Source of the DNA: Acanthosoma haemorrhoidale
Taxonomy: Eukaryota > Arthropoda > Insecta > Hemiptera > Acanthosomatidae
Reading direction: 5' to 3'
Assembly: GCA_930367205.1 (NCBI GenBank)
Contig: OV884012.1
Coordinates: 35,312,796-35,376,795, forward strand
Length of the DNA stretch: 64,000 nucleotides
Under the pieces are notes generated by a model. The model was not told the DNA's origin. It worked only from the letters and a program-made list of their open reading frames with translations, and did no database searches. Position 1 is the stretch's first letter. Every line of letters starts with the position of its first letter. Position numbers and translations under genes: made by a program. Positions 44,799-55,563 of this stretch are shown piece after piece.

Positions 44799-45057
44799 TA
44801 TATATATATATATATGTTATGGCTAGTGGCAAGAAGTTGTTAAGCCTAATACCACAGGGCCTAATGTAAACAAAGCCTGTGTATAGATAGAGGATGAGAA
44901 GATAATAAAGCCAGTTAACAATCGTACCTGTGTGAATTATTACCATCCATATTCTCTCTTTTTTGATCGTCTACAGTCGGGAGACGATAACTTATACATA
45001 TATATATATATATATATATTATATGTTATATATTGTTATATATTATACATATATATA
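44799..45057. other. Spacer between elements A and B, possible BEL/Pao LTR remnant between (TA)n tracts
   Basis: Two (TA)n tracts (about 44799-44813 and 44997-45020) enclose about 180 bases beginning TGTTATGGCTAGTGG and containing AATAAAG (about 44908). TGTT starts and an AATAAAG are common in BEL/Pao LTRs, and the BEL/Pao fragment ends at the (TA)n on the other side of element A. The link is a guess. Confidence 0.3.
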
Positions 45058-45244
45058 AGTTAATGCTTATCGGGTTTAGAATAAAAAAACAAAAGGAAAA
45101 AAAAGTACAGAGAAACAACACGCATGACAGTTAGAACTAGACTGTTTATTTCAAGACTATAACCCTGTATATTTACACTCGGGATGTTTACATCCCGACG
45201 TTTGGGGATTAAGGTTGAGTACTGATGCTGCCCGGAGCTTAACT
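45058..45244 (-). repeat. 3' LTR of element B
   Basis: 187 bp with the same ends (AGTTAA...TTAACT) as the element A LTRs and about ten substitutions. The same polypurine tract follows on the pol side. Confidence 0.85.
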
Positions 45245-45667
45245 CCCCCCTGCCAGTTTATGCACAACTCCTCGTAAACTATGAAGTCTAAATTAAGGAC
45301 GACTTAGGCGATATTACTATCACTCTCCTATTCGTACTAGGGAGCGAAGGCCAGCCCAAACAGTACACAACCTGTAATCCCTTACATTCGGTCGTATTTC
45401 TAAGACACTTATAGTCCAAATAGAACGCTGCCTCCAACACGGCAGCCACTAGTGACATAATCAAAACAAACAAAAAAAAAATTACATGGCTTATTACTCA
45501 AAGAAAACAATGGCATATTACACGCTACGCTAAATCAATCATTCTGCACAGCCTGAGTACATTCTAAAAAAACAAAAAAAGGAACTACAAAAAAAAAAAC
45601 TTCTACGAATAGTACGTATGTATACCATACCAAATTTGGCTACGTGCAGAAGCGAGGACACTCCAAC

Positions 45668-47424
45668 TCACTCATGGCCTGCACCCTCCCCATCTGGTGG
45701 GAGTTTTAACTGTTCGACGTGGACGGTCCTCCGTTTCTTCGGAGGTCTTGTACTCTCGATGGTGACGATGTTATGCTCCCTGATCACCACCACCTTGAAT
45801 GGACCCTCGTATCTGACCGACTCTTTGCTCCGATTAGAGCCAATTTTACGATATACAATCGTCCCAATTTTCAGGTCCCCCATTCGATCTCGGACTTTGA
45901 GATTTACCCGAGCCACTCTCTTGACCCTCACGATCCTGTCAGGAACTTTGCCCCAAAGTTTGCCGAGTTTTAAGTGAGCGCTTAACATTTGCTCCGCCAT
46001 TCCCTCGTCCGCCACCGTCTCTGTCCCGTTCCGGCGCCTCGCGCGCAGTACGAAGAGGATCTCGAACGCCGTAAAGCCCGTGGTGGAGTGGATGGAATGA
46101 TTGTACGCCACCACTGCCTTCGGCATCGCCTCGTTCGCCAGCAGACCCTTTTCTACCTGATACACCCGCAGGTGGTCACTCAAGGTACTGTGCAACCTTT
46201 CGATGCCTCCGCGACTCTTAGGATGTCCTGGGGTGTTGAGATGCCACACGATATCAAGATTCTTCATCTCCGACCGACCGTTTGCATTATCAAACTCCCT
46301 ACCCCCATCCGACGAGATTCGGTCCGGCACCCCATAAAACTGGAACCACGTTCGTAATGCCTGTAAAACGGCGTTGGATGATTTGTCTTGTACGGCGTAT
46401 GCCATAGCTACCTTACTGAAGGCGTCTATTGGCGTAACCCACTTATATCCCTTCTGTCCTCCCCCCTTATATTAAGTGAATGTGTCAATCTGTAGTTCAC
46501 TCAGTGGCGTCTCTGCTGTGGGTGTCGGTCATATTTAGTCTTAAGACATATATCGCACGTTCCTATAATCTCTTGGATCGTCTTTTTCATATCCCACCAG
46601 AAGTACCGCCGGTGTAATGCTTGCAAAGTCTCCTGTGCACCGCGGTGGTTCGTCTTCCCTTAATGGTGGGCATGCGTTACTTCCCGCTGCCGTTCCTCAT
46701 CACGCAGTGTCCGGACCATAGACAGACAACGGACAAACGATCGATCAATTCCCAGTTGTTCTGTTCTCCATAATTTCTTGATCTGATCCCACACTGTCGC
46801 GTTGCCGACAAATAGATGGTAGGTCTTCCCTGGTCTGGATGCATCTTTCAATGCCTGGCAAATTTGGTCACCCTTGACACCCGGTTGGGACCAGATTGTC
46901 GTAATACTATTCTTGCCATAGTTTTCATGAGTAGCTCGCATCAGACCGGACATTTGCGTCTTCCTAATAATTTGTCGCCGTTTATCGTTAATGATACCCT
47001 CGATCGTCTCCATTTCCACCAGACGCTCTCCGGCAGATTCTTTCGCTTCTTGGTGTTCGCTCCCATCGCTATCATCCCGCGTACCGCGACTTCCATCTTC
47101 CCCGGGCTCCCATTCCTGAATAAATTGTCTGTGATCCTGCGACAGCACCGCTCCCAATGCATACTCACTTGCGTCGGTGGTGATAGTAAATAGCTTCTCA
47201 AAATCGGGAAACGCCAGGATTGGCTCTTCTTGCAGTCGAGCCATGCATTTTCAAAGGATTTGCGCCATAATAGGTGTAATCACTATCCGCGCCCCCTTCC
47301 GCAGCACGTTACTGATGGGTACGAGATACTCTGCCATGTCTGGCACTAAACGCCGATAGTAATTAAGCGTACCAAAAAGTCGCCGAATGCCCTTGACGTC
47401 TTTCGGCACCGCTATCTTCCGAAT
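45668..47424 (-). pseudogene. pol: pol fragment of element B, internally deleted
   Basis: It keeps the end of RT, the first RNase H residues ([15 protein letters not shown]) and then jumps in frame to DHRQFIQEW. Compared with A, 345 bp (A 42118-42462) are gone, which removes most of RNase H. The TAA seen in A recurs at 46660-46662. Around 46441-46530 a short unrelated insert and a deletion between two GTGGGTGT repeats break the integrase frame. The remaining integrase piece (45668-46405) retains the second Asp (SSDGGREF) and the Glu (GGIERLHST). It cannot be functional. Confidence 0.88.
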
Positions 47425-47601
47425 CTTATTAATGATTGTTTCGCATTATTTCTGAGAGTATATTATAGTATATCCTAATTAAAATATGTAGTGTAATCTG
47501 AGGTTTTGAAAATATCTTTAAAATTCCAGGCGTATTTAATTGATTTTATGTATAACCCTCCCTCCCTGTATTTTGCCTGGTTCTGTTTTATTGCTGATAC
47601 C

Positions 47602-47606
47602 TTATA

Positions 47607-47648
<42 letters not shown>
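47602..47648. repeat. (TA)n microsatellite
   Basis: A nearly pure TA run of about 45 bases directly abuts the 3' end of LINE copy 3 and may have grown from, or replaced, its A-rich tail. Confidence 0.9.
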
Positions 47649-47650
<2 letters not shown>

Positions 47651-47903
47651 CCTTTATTGTGCTAAAATTACAATCTGCCTTTTATAAGGCAATAAGTAAT
47701 TAAGATAAATGCTCTCGTTCATACCATATTTACAGTTCATCATTCACTCGCTCATTCATACAATATTTACAGACAGCCCAGAGACCCCCCAAATCCACCG
47801 CGAAGAGAAAGCGGAGTCTTGGGAAGTGCCCCACGCTCCTCCGTCAGCCGCGTCACCGGATACTAGCCAGTGGAGGCTGACCAAGAGCGCGAGAGTAAAT
47901 ATA
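47649..47903 (-). mobile_element. Jockey-type LINE 3' UTR, copy 3
   Basis: Minus-strand sequence matches copies 1 and 4 from CAGCCTCCACTGG through GACGCGGCTGACGGAGGAGC to the AATAAAG end (about 47652-47658). The 5' part, including the ORF2 tail, is missing. Confidence 0.7.
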
Positions 47904-48201
47904 TGCTTATATATTTAAAAGAGTTTTTTTTTTATATATAAAAAATGTTTTTTTGTTTTTTTAATTGATATGAAATTCTATTAGCAGTCATATAAATCGA
48001 TTAGTAAACATAAAATTTGTTTAAGTCAATGTTTTGGGCTCTGTCAGTCATTTGGCTATCTATTATTTAATCGTACTTTAATTAAAACAGGGCTATGCCC
48101 AGCTTAAGGGATGATCTGGCTGTTTAGTTGATCTGCCTTATTAGTATTCAATCAGTTCCTAGCTTCAATGAGAGTTACCGAAGGGTCCATTTAAGGAACG
48201 A
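47904..48201. other. AT-rich non-coding stretch
   Basis: Nothing is recognised between LINE copy 3 and the DUF4817 fragment. Confidence 0.5.
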
Positions 48202-48567
48202 TTATGAAACCAAAGAAAAAAAAAAAAGTTTTGAGCATAACAATACTGGATAATCAATGTTACCTCGCCGAATTGATGTTCCTGGATTTTCAACACTCTC
48301 ACGCACTGCTTCGATATTGACATTTGAACTGCTTGTTTTTGGACGACTAGTGTGTTTAGTGTCTCCAACTAATCCAGTCTCCCTAAATTTTTCAATTAAT
48401 CTCTTCATAGTTGAAGAAATCAAAACACTATTCCGACCATATTTTGTATGAAATTTTTGAACTGCGGCCGCTAAACTTTCACTATTTTTGAGATAATGTT
48501 CAACAATAAAGATACGTTCTATCGTGTAACGCTCCGTTTTTACTAACCTTAAACTGTTAGCTGTCAA
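48202..48567 (-). pseudogene. DUF4817-type helix-turn-helix fragment of a mariner-like transposase
   Basis: The minus-strand frame reads YTIERIFIVEHYLKNSESLA, then an FHTKYGRN piece, TMKRLIEKFRETGLVGD, RPKTSSSNVNIEAVRESVE and NPGTSIRR. This is the order of the DUF4817 DNA-binding domain found at the N-terminus of many insect mariner/Tc-like transposases. After SIRR the homology ends and no DDE catalytic domain follows. There is no in-frame ATG at the upstream end of the frame. It is a truncated, inactive piece. Confidence 0.75.
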
Positions 48568-48569
48568 AT

Positions 48570-51500
48570 TGTTTGTTTTTTAGGGTTGCCAGCACTTTAC
48601 TGTGTAATAAAAAGCATCTGGTGGAACTTAATTGGGTTAAAAGAAATGGTTGTTGTGAGAGCATGAGTTTGTTTTATCTTTCTCCCAAAAAGGCCACAAA
48701 AGCGTAGGTGACATTTTTATGCCCAGGTATAAGATTCTGTTATAAGTCGGATCCTCTGCCGCTCCTACAGTGTACGAAGTAGGCAACGGTCAGTCTTTCC
48801 GGAGTTTACTCTTATGTTGAAGTTTCCCAATTTACCGCTGATCTCGTTACAAGCTGATTGTATATTGTCCATGTGCTCTCTTTGCGTTAATGCTGCTACT
48901 GTACACCGGTAGATTACGTTCGGGAGTTTTTAGTGTAGAAACAGTAAAAAAGGAAATGTGGAATATGACTTAAGCACTTCGTTGAGGAATGCTAGCTGGT
49001 TTTGAGGAAAATAATATACCATTGGTAGAACTCCATAGGTAGTGCCATAGGAAAAGGATGAGAAAAACAATATGCTGACTAATAGTTAATATTAATATTA
49101 ACTCGTTCGTCATTAACTCCCCCCACCCCCATCGCTACATAATATTCATTTGATGTGACCTGAATAATTTTTTAGTCAATTGACTTGTAGAATACTGTAA
49201 AAATAAATATAAAATTTTGAAAGCCATTCTATATTAATAAAGGCATTGTTCGGGTGAGCTGTGTTGTTTTTTCCTCGCCGGCCTACATCGCCCTGGCGGT
49301 AACCCCCCCCCCCCCCCAACATAAATCTGTTTACATTCACATTGTACAAATAATCGGTTCTGCATTCGAGGTATTCTTCACCCCGTGCCGTGTTCACATC
49401 CTGGGCAGTGTCGGCTGAATGCCAGATGTTTTATTGCTTAGTCAATGGTAGCAAATAAAACAAGGGATGCTCTATTTACAATCATCTGAAATGAAAGCGT
49501 GAGCTAGCGGCCTTTAACAGAAGGGAAAGTCTAAGGATAGATCAATACTTTTGAAAATTCGGTATCTTACAAATATGAAAGGGCGAATATCTAATGAGTC
49601 ACTTCGAACGTTCTTTTTGCTCTGTCACTTCGCAAAGAACCTTTGGAGTGTTTAAGCAGTTAAGATGACGCTTTTTACTTAGAAATAATGACTGAAACCT
49701 CTTAGTATTGAACCTTTTTACAATACAGTACAAACAAGTCGGAATATACAGTTACATTGAAAATTGCTTTCTTAACTTCATTGCAAGCATGGCGATCAGC
49801 TGACGTCAGTTTGATTCCTTTATTCCCATTTATACTAATACTTGGAAGATTTTGAGTCCATGTTATTTTCGTTTTCCGGTTTTCATAATGCTTATTTCCA
49901 GGGGATATATCTAGGGCCCTATCTTATTAGCTATTAAATGAATGGGTCACGATTTTTCTCTAGCCCAAAGGAGAAATGGCAAAAAGCGTGGGCGTTATTA
50001 CAAAAAAATAAAAAATAAATAAGAGCTAGACAATTTTACATGCGATATCACTTTTTGGGGAGGTTGGAGGTTCTCCTTTCTATTCGTCCTATTGTATATG
50101 CCTCGATAGATAGTTTTGTATTCGAATGCTGACTCACCTCAGAACGTGAGGTCTGAAGTCAGTTGGTACGTGCCGCAACCCAAGCAGCAGGAAAGTAAAG
50201 CCCAGTGCTTCTGTTGCTGTTAGTCCATTCATGAATTGTGTTGAATGATATATTTTCACGCTTGCTATGAACAATCCCTTATCCTGTCCCGTGAACGGGT
50301 TATCTGCATTGTGTTGGTTTCGTGCAATCCGAGGTCAAATCGTTTCGTCAATTATTGGATCGGTCTATTTCACTATTTGGTTGAATGCAAATTAAAAACA
50401 TCCGGATGCAAGAAAGATTTCTCAAGTATAGCTACATCAACATAATATCTACCATAGTACTAGTCCTCCATATAACTAGGGATGGCAACTTTTCATCCAT
50501 GTTTTAAAATCATCGATATTTCACCCGGAAATCATCAACATTTGTACATCGATATATTTTTGCCGATAAATTAACATGAGTAGTACTCCTAAAACATCGG
50601 TATTTTTTTATGAGCCATTTAGTGTAGTTTTCAGTTAGAGAAGTCGCCGCATTCTTCATTTCTTCATTTCGGAGATTATTCACTTCAGCAGTATCCCTAT
50701 CTAATTTTTTACTGAATTATCGGAGAGTGACATTCACATCTTTCCTAATAAGTTGCATACCGTATTTAGCACATCGCGAATTTGCGCCAAACGTTTTCTT
50801 AAATATGCGTTTAAGTGTTTTATATTTAAAAAATATTGTCTAATAATTATTTCATGTATTTATTATTTTTTCGCAAATTTTGTTTTTCAAGGTATTAAAT
50901 AAAAATAAAGAAACAAACAGGTTTTATTATTAAGCATATCCTGTAATATTGATTACTTTTTGTACCTTCAAACATAATCTATAGCTTTCTAGATTTTTTT
51001 TTTTTTTTACTTGTGGGGTTTATTTTTTTATTTATTTTCTTATATTTATTTAAGTTTTTCCTTAAATCTATACTATGTCTGTCTGCAAAAAAAATACTGC
51101 AAAAAACTATCATCATTACCTATCTTTATTTATCCCTTTTTTTTTTTTACAGCTCATCAAGTGTATTTTCCGTTCTCAATACGCTTGTGGTAGTGATGTA
51201 TGAACGATTTATTTATTAGTGTTAGTAATTAATATATTTGTTTATTTTATTTCACTACCTCATCGTAAACACAGACAATTTCATCTGCAAACTAAAGGAA
51301 CGTTTGAGTCAGTATTTCGCCTTCCTTTCTATCCATATTAAAAAAAACAGAGCATAGAGTACTTCCCTGTTTCAAACTTTGTTCCTTTGGGAATGGTTTT
51401 AAGATCTACTCATTTATTTCTTAAACTTTTATAAGGATTATATTATTATAACTTGTCAGTTTGAAAGGGATCATTATCATTATTTATTTACCTTTAGTGC

Positions 51501-51813
51501 TTCACCTAAAATCATTGTTGGGACTTAAAGATTTTAAACTTATTACTATTACTGTGTTGAAAACAACATTATTGAGCAGAACTAATCTAAACGTTACTTA
51601 AACTAAATTACTCGAAAGGAGAGTTAACTTATCTCAGAGATAACTTACTACAGAGATAACCGTGCTTCAGTCTAATCACTCTGTACCTATGTTCTTAACT
51701 TAATTTAATGGATTGCTTAATTACTTTAGTAGTCTAATGCGATCTTATAATTATTTATGTATAATTATTTTATTGTTATCTGTTTCTTAAGAGATGTTAT
51801 TAAGAGAAGAGAA
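48570..51813. other. AT-rich non-coding stretch
   Basis: No coding match was found. It holds a run of 15 C at 49303-49317. At about 50478 the phrase TAGGGATGGCAACTTTTCATCC is followed by repeated ATCGATAT-like words, reminiscent of a hAT-type MITE end, but no inverted partner was found. Confidence 0.45.
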
Positions 51814-52360
51814 TTTTTTTTTTTTTAATATTTCCACTTTATTATGATAAAATTACAATCTGCCTGGTTGGGCTATAAGTAATTGTACTAAATGATCTCA
51901 TTCATACCAATTTACAATTTTCATTCACTCGCTCATTCATACTATATATACATATAAACACCCCAGAGGCCCCCCAAGTCCACATGCTTGTCACCTCCCT
52001 CGCGTGCGAAGGAGGAAGTGGATTCTTGGGAAGTCCCCCACGCTCCTTCGTCAGCCGTATCACTGGATAAGAGCCAGCGGAGGCTGACCAAAAGCACGAG
52101 AGCCACAGACGCTCAGGGGATGAATGGAAGGAGAAACTGACCATTGCCAGGACTCCCACTGTCACGTATTTATAGCAGGTCACCACAGCCGTTTTAGTCT
52201 CCGAGGAGGATTATAGGGATGAGTGGTGAGCAATGAATGTGCTAGGGAATTAGGGTGGTTGGATAGGTTACTATGGAATTTTATGAACTTGGAAGGGATG
52301 AGTTCAAGAATGTAGGGTATATTCAGATCATTATGAAGGGTTTTGTTCCTGACGTAATAA
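51814..52360 (-). mobile_element. Jockey-type LINE 3' end with ORF2 tail, copy 4
   Basis: The longest copy of the family. On the minus strand it begins with the ORF2 C-terminus: VRNKTLHNDLNIPYILELI, SNHPNSLAHSLLT, and the terminal PPRRLKRLW before a stop. The last is the hallmark end of Jockey-clade RT proteins and identifies the whole family. The 3' UTR follows with a TATA-like CTATAAAT, the shared core and AATAAAG. It ends in a poly(A) tail that shows as a T run at 51814-51826 on the plus strand. Sequence further 5' (to about 52464) stays open but is not typical RT. Confidence 0.8.
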
Positions 52361-52479
52361 TAGAATAGAAATAAGGTACTGTTATATGCTGTTTTGAGTT
52401 CGTGTCCTAAGAGATTCGCTTTTTTTCTGTTTGGAATTTTTCTGAAAACAAAAATTGGGATCAAGTCCCATCCAACCTG

Positions 52480-53189
52480 CCTTCCAAATAGCCTTCTTGA
52501 AGTGGACCATCAATTTTCTTAGAATAGCTGAATTCCCCGTGGAGGGGGGGTTTTAGACTACTGTTGTTGTATTTGCTGTCTATAATTTCATAACATTTCA
52601 TTGTTATCTAGTTAAAACCATTGATCCTTGTGTGTAGATTTGTAATACTTTGCGGTTGTGAAAAAAAATGGCTTTATTATTCTGTTTGTGTGTAAGGTAT
52701 CAAATATATTTAATGATTAATGCCTAGTTATATATTGTCTTATTAGGCTAGAAATAAAGAAGAAACCTAGACTCAGGAAAGTTGTTTTCTAGTCCGTTAC
52801 ATGGCTGGAAAGTAGAGGTTCGAGAACCAAGTCATCCTTATGCTGGGATATCTAGTGCCTTCGCACATTTTATTTCGGTTTGCTGTGGTAGTCCCTGCAT
52901 TTCTGACCAACAGTGGTTGCTGCCAACACTGAGTTTTTGCATCTCAAACGATCTTTATTTTCCCCATCAAATGACGACGAAGTATCCATCGCGAATTTCA
53001 TTGCAATGGTGTCCGGCCTTCTCTTCAAAGCTCTTCCTCTTCCAGCATCAAGTAGCGTTTACAGTAACTATTTTGCAATAAATTTCCCTTAAGAATTTAT
53101 TTTTCATAAAAAAGAGACAAATTATACTAGGTATGTCTTAGGACAAGAATTCAATCTTTTCTAAGCTGGTAGAGTTGTTACCACTTTTA
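52480..53189. other. Non-coding stretch
   Basis: An open plus-strand frame at 52782-53081 has no domain. Nothing else is recognised up to the Tc1-like element. Confidence 0.45.
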
Positions 53190-54381
53190 CACTGACAGGC
53201 AAAAAATTCCACCCACTTGTAAAAAAAATAGTATTTGTACATAATACATGGTAATTGTATATAATACTTATTATTTATTGAATTTATAAAATCTTTTTTG
53301 CCTTTAATAAGGTTTTTAACTTTTATTAAATGAGTCTTTATTTAAAAATTTACAATCAAAATGTGAACTGCTAAGAAACATAAAAATAAAATTGAAAAAT
53401 AACCATTTTTATCCTAAAAGAAATTAATGACAGGATCATTTAATAGCGCGTATTTCCTCCTCTTGCCTTTATTACTTCTTGAAGACGCCTCGGCATACTT
53501 TCCACAAGTCGGGAAATGTCCCTTTGCTGGAGGTCAGCCTATTCTTCCCGAAGAGCCCTTTCAAGGTCCTGCAGTGTTTCAGGAAGTGCTGAATGCGCTC
53601 TTATTCTGTCTGGAGATCGTAGAGCAAATCATCTGTAAAAAGTACAGCACACCATTCGTCCATATCCAATGACTGTGTACTCGAGCAAAATCCAGCCGTT
53701 TAACTCTGTGAGTTCTGGTCAATTCTGGTCCTTTTACTGGGCGAAAAGCCATTAGTCCATACTCATTTAATCTTCTCCGAGCAGTACGTTCAGACATTTG
53801 CACACCTCAAACTTCTTGGAGCTGAGGAATCGCTTGAACAACGGTAAGGTGCCGGTTTCGTAAAATTCTTAAAGTAAGAAACCGGTCATTCTGTGGTTCT
53901 GTTGCCCTAGCCCGTCCAGAACCGGCCCTTCTATGGTAAGACCCAGTTTCTCGAAAACGCTTGACGGCGTCTCGTAGAGTTTCACAGGGAACTCCGATGG
54001 CATTAGCTGCATATCTAATGGAACGTCCATCATTAATAAGTGCCACACCACGTGCAACATCCTCAGCACGAAGAGGCATTTTTAAATTTAAAATTGAGAA
54101 AATTAAAATATCGAAGCCGAAAACTAAGAAATTTGCGACACCAGAACGCAAATGACGCTGAATAAACATTTTTAATTCCATGGAAAGTAAACATTGGGAA
54201 CGACAGTCCTTTAATTGAATTAAGGATTATGGGTTACTATACTCTTTATTGACATTTGTAATTTAAAAAAAATTAAAAAAATACATATTTATTCATAAAA
54301 AAATTGACCAATCCAAAGCAGAAATATTTTGAGATGAAAACATGAAAAAATCTGGTGGGTGGAAGTTTTTGCCTGTCAGTG
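53190..54381 (-). mobile_element. Tc1-like DNA transposon, internally deleted copy
   Basis: Terminal inverted repeats of about 27 bp start CACTGACAGGCAAAAA and continue TTCCACCCAC at both ends. TA dinucleotides flank the element (53188-53189 and 54382-54383), the target duplication of Tc1/mariner elements. At 1,192 bp it is shorter than an autonomous Tc1-like element (about 1.6 kb). The transposase inside has lost its catalytic centre. It could only be moved in trans. Confidence 0.9.
53440..54079 (-). pseudogene. Tc1-like transposase, catalytic core deleted
   Basis: The ATG at 54079 starts an N-terminal paired-like helix-turn-helix (MPLRAEDVARGVALINDG, SIRYAANAIGVPCETLRDAV). A TGA at 53807-53809 interrupts just before the second helix-turn-helix (SERTARRRLNEYG). 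Reading goes on to RLDFARVHSHW, which in Tc1 proteins lies just before the first catalytic Asp. It then jumps near 53615-53650 to the C-terminal end (ETLQDLERALREE, then a TAG, then SRLVESMPRRLQEVI and the final ARGGNTRY). The whole DDE core of roughly 150-200 residues is gone. Confidence 0.88.
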
Positions 54382-54383
54382 TA

Positions 54384-55524
54384 TTTCAATGGCCTGCAGG
54401 GTTTCGGGAAAGCGCAAGTGGGGCTATTATGAGGCTGATGTGATTTGAATGTGACCAAGAAGTCTGTCATTAAGTATACGAGATGGTTGTTAGTTTAAGT
54501 CTTATCGGAGATTCATTTCTTTATATGCCTTGGGATAATGTATTGTAATGCTTGAATTTTACCAGGGTTCGATTGAATCCGGCCTCCAGTTCGCTACCGT
54601 AAGTCCGCAATGGTTGAATCACGTATTAGAGCATTTAAGTTTATTTCAAGAGATAAGATTGGGTGGCGTCCATTAAAAGATTTAACTAGTTCAAAACTAC
54701 TACCGTAAAACCATTTCTCCATCTATTTCAAAATAGTCCACAGAGTGTTAAGGCAACATTTTATCTACCCCCCCCCCAAAAAAAAAACTAATATAATAGA
54801 CCCTACCTACTCCAATTATACAGCAATCTTCGTTAATACAACAATTCTTTCTTTAATGGTCTTATTCATCATTTTTTTAACCGTGGCGTTTTTTTTTTCA
54901 TAATAGGTCGAATTTATATTTCCTTATCACACTCGTCGTACGTTTTGGGATTTATTTAAAGGTCTCATTTTGCACCCCCTTGCGTCTCTGATTATATCAT
55001 TGATCATCAGTCATCTGTAACGTTAAGGTTTTTATATGTAAGCATTCTATGTTATTGTGTGGTTTTACTTAACCTCTCATATTTCTATGTTAGATTATTA
55101 ATTAATAGTTCGACGCACTAGGATAGGAAATGAATTGACACGAACAAAATATGATCCTTATCAAACGCATCACGAAGACAATGCGTTTATTCCATCTTGA
55201 ACTTTTGACGTCAAGATAGTTTTCTATTTTAACTATTGTCTAATTCTGTTTTTCGTTGAATGAGAACTGGGCCCATACACAAAATAATCAACTTTAACAG
55301 TCCCGGTCGGTGACTTGACCTTAGTACTTCCCTTTATTTTCATTCTTCTCACGCAGTCTTCAACTCTTCGAGAAATTTAATGTTTTTATTTATACACAAA
55401 GTAAGTGCACCCTAATTTTTACAGCCTAGAGGGAACCCTACTCAGAATATTCTGAGGGATAAGGCGTAATCTAATTATTCAAATAACTTTATAAAAAATG
55501 TTTCATTTTTTTTTTATTTTACAG
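54384..55524. other. Non-coding stretch upstream of the COMMD4-like exons
   Basis: A C10-A10 run lies at about 54768-54787. Any earlier 5' UTR exon of the COMMD4-like gene must lie here or further left, but none can be recognised. Confidence 0.45.
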
Positions 55525-55563
55525 ATTTCCTGTGATTGAAGGAGTTGAGCTAATTTCAACATG
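55525..55563 (+). CDS. COMMD4: COMMD4-like gene: exon with 5' UTR and start codon
   Basis: The acceptor ttttttattttacag ends at 55524. The exon runs 39 nt to ATG|GTACGTG, so only the start codon is coding. The next exon begins AGATTCCGGTTTTGC, giving M-RFRFCGDADCPDW after splicing, which matches the start of COMMD4. The acceptor implies at least one earlier non-coding exon. Alone this exon would not be recognisable. The support comes from the exact fit to 61385. Confidence 0.75.

Larger units (their letters stand above)
45058..47424 (-). mobile_element. Truncated Gypsy-type element B, relative of element A
   Basis: A 187-bp 3' LTR (45058-45244) with about ten differences from the element A LTR is followed by pol sequence close to that of A. 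The copy ends at 47424, inside RT. At that point it leaves homology with A (A position about 42756) and runs into unrelated AT-rich DNA. Protease, gag and the 5' LTR are missing. It also has internal deletions (see its pol). Confidence 0.9.

Noticed and set aside
40005..44810. TATA on both sides of element A as a proven target duplication
   Set aside because: Both flanks are (TA)n, so a 4-bp duplication cannot be told from the repeat.
50478..50620. hAT-type MITE starting TAGGGATGGCAAC
   Set aside because: Only one end resembles such an element. No inverted partner or 8-bp duplication was found.
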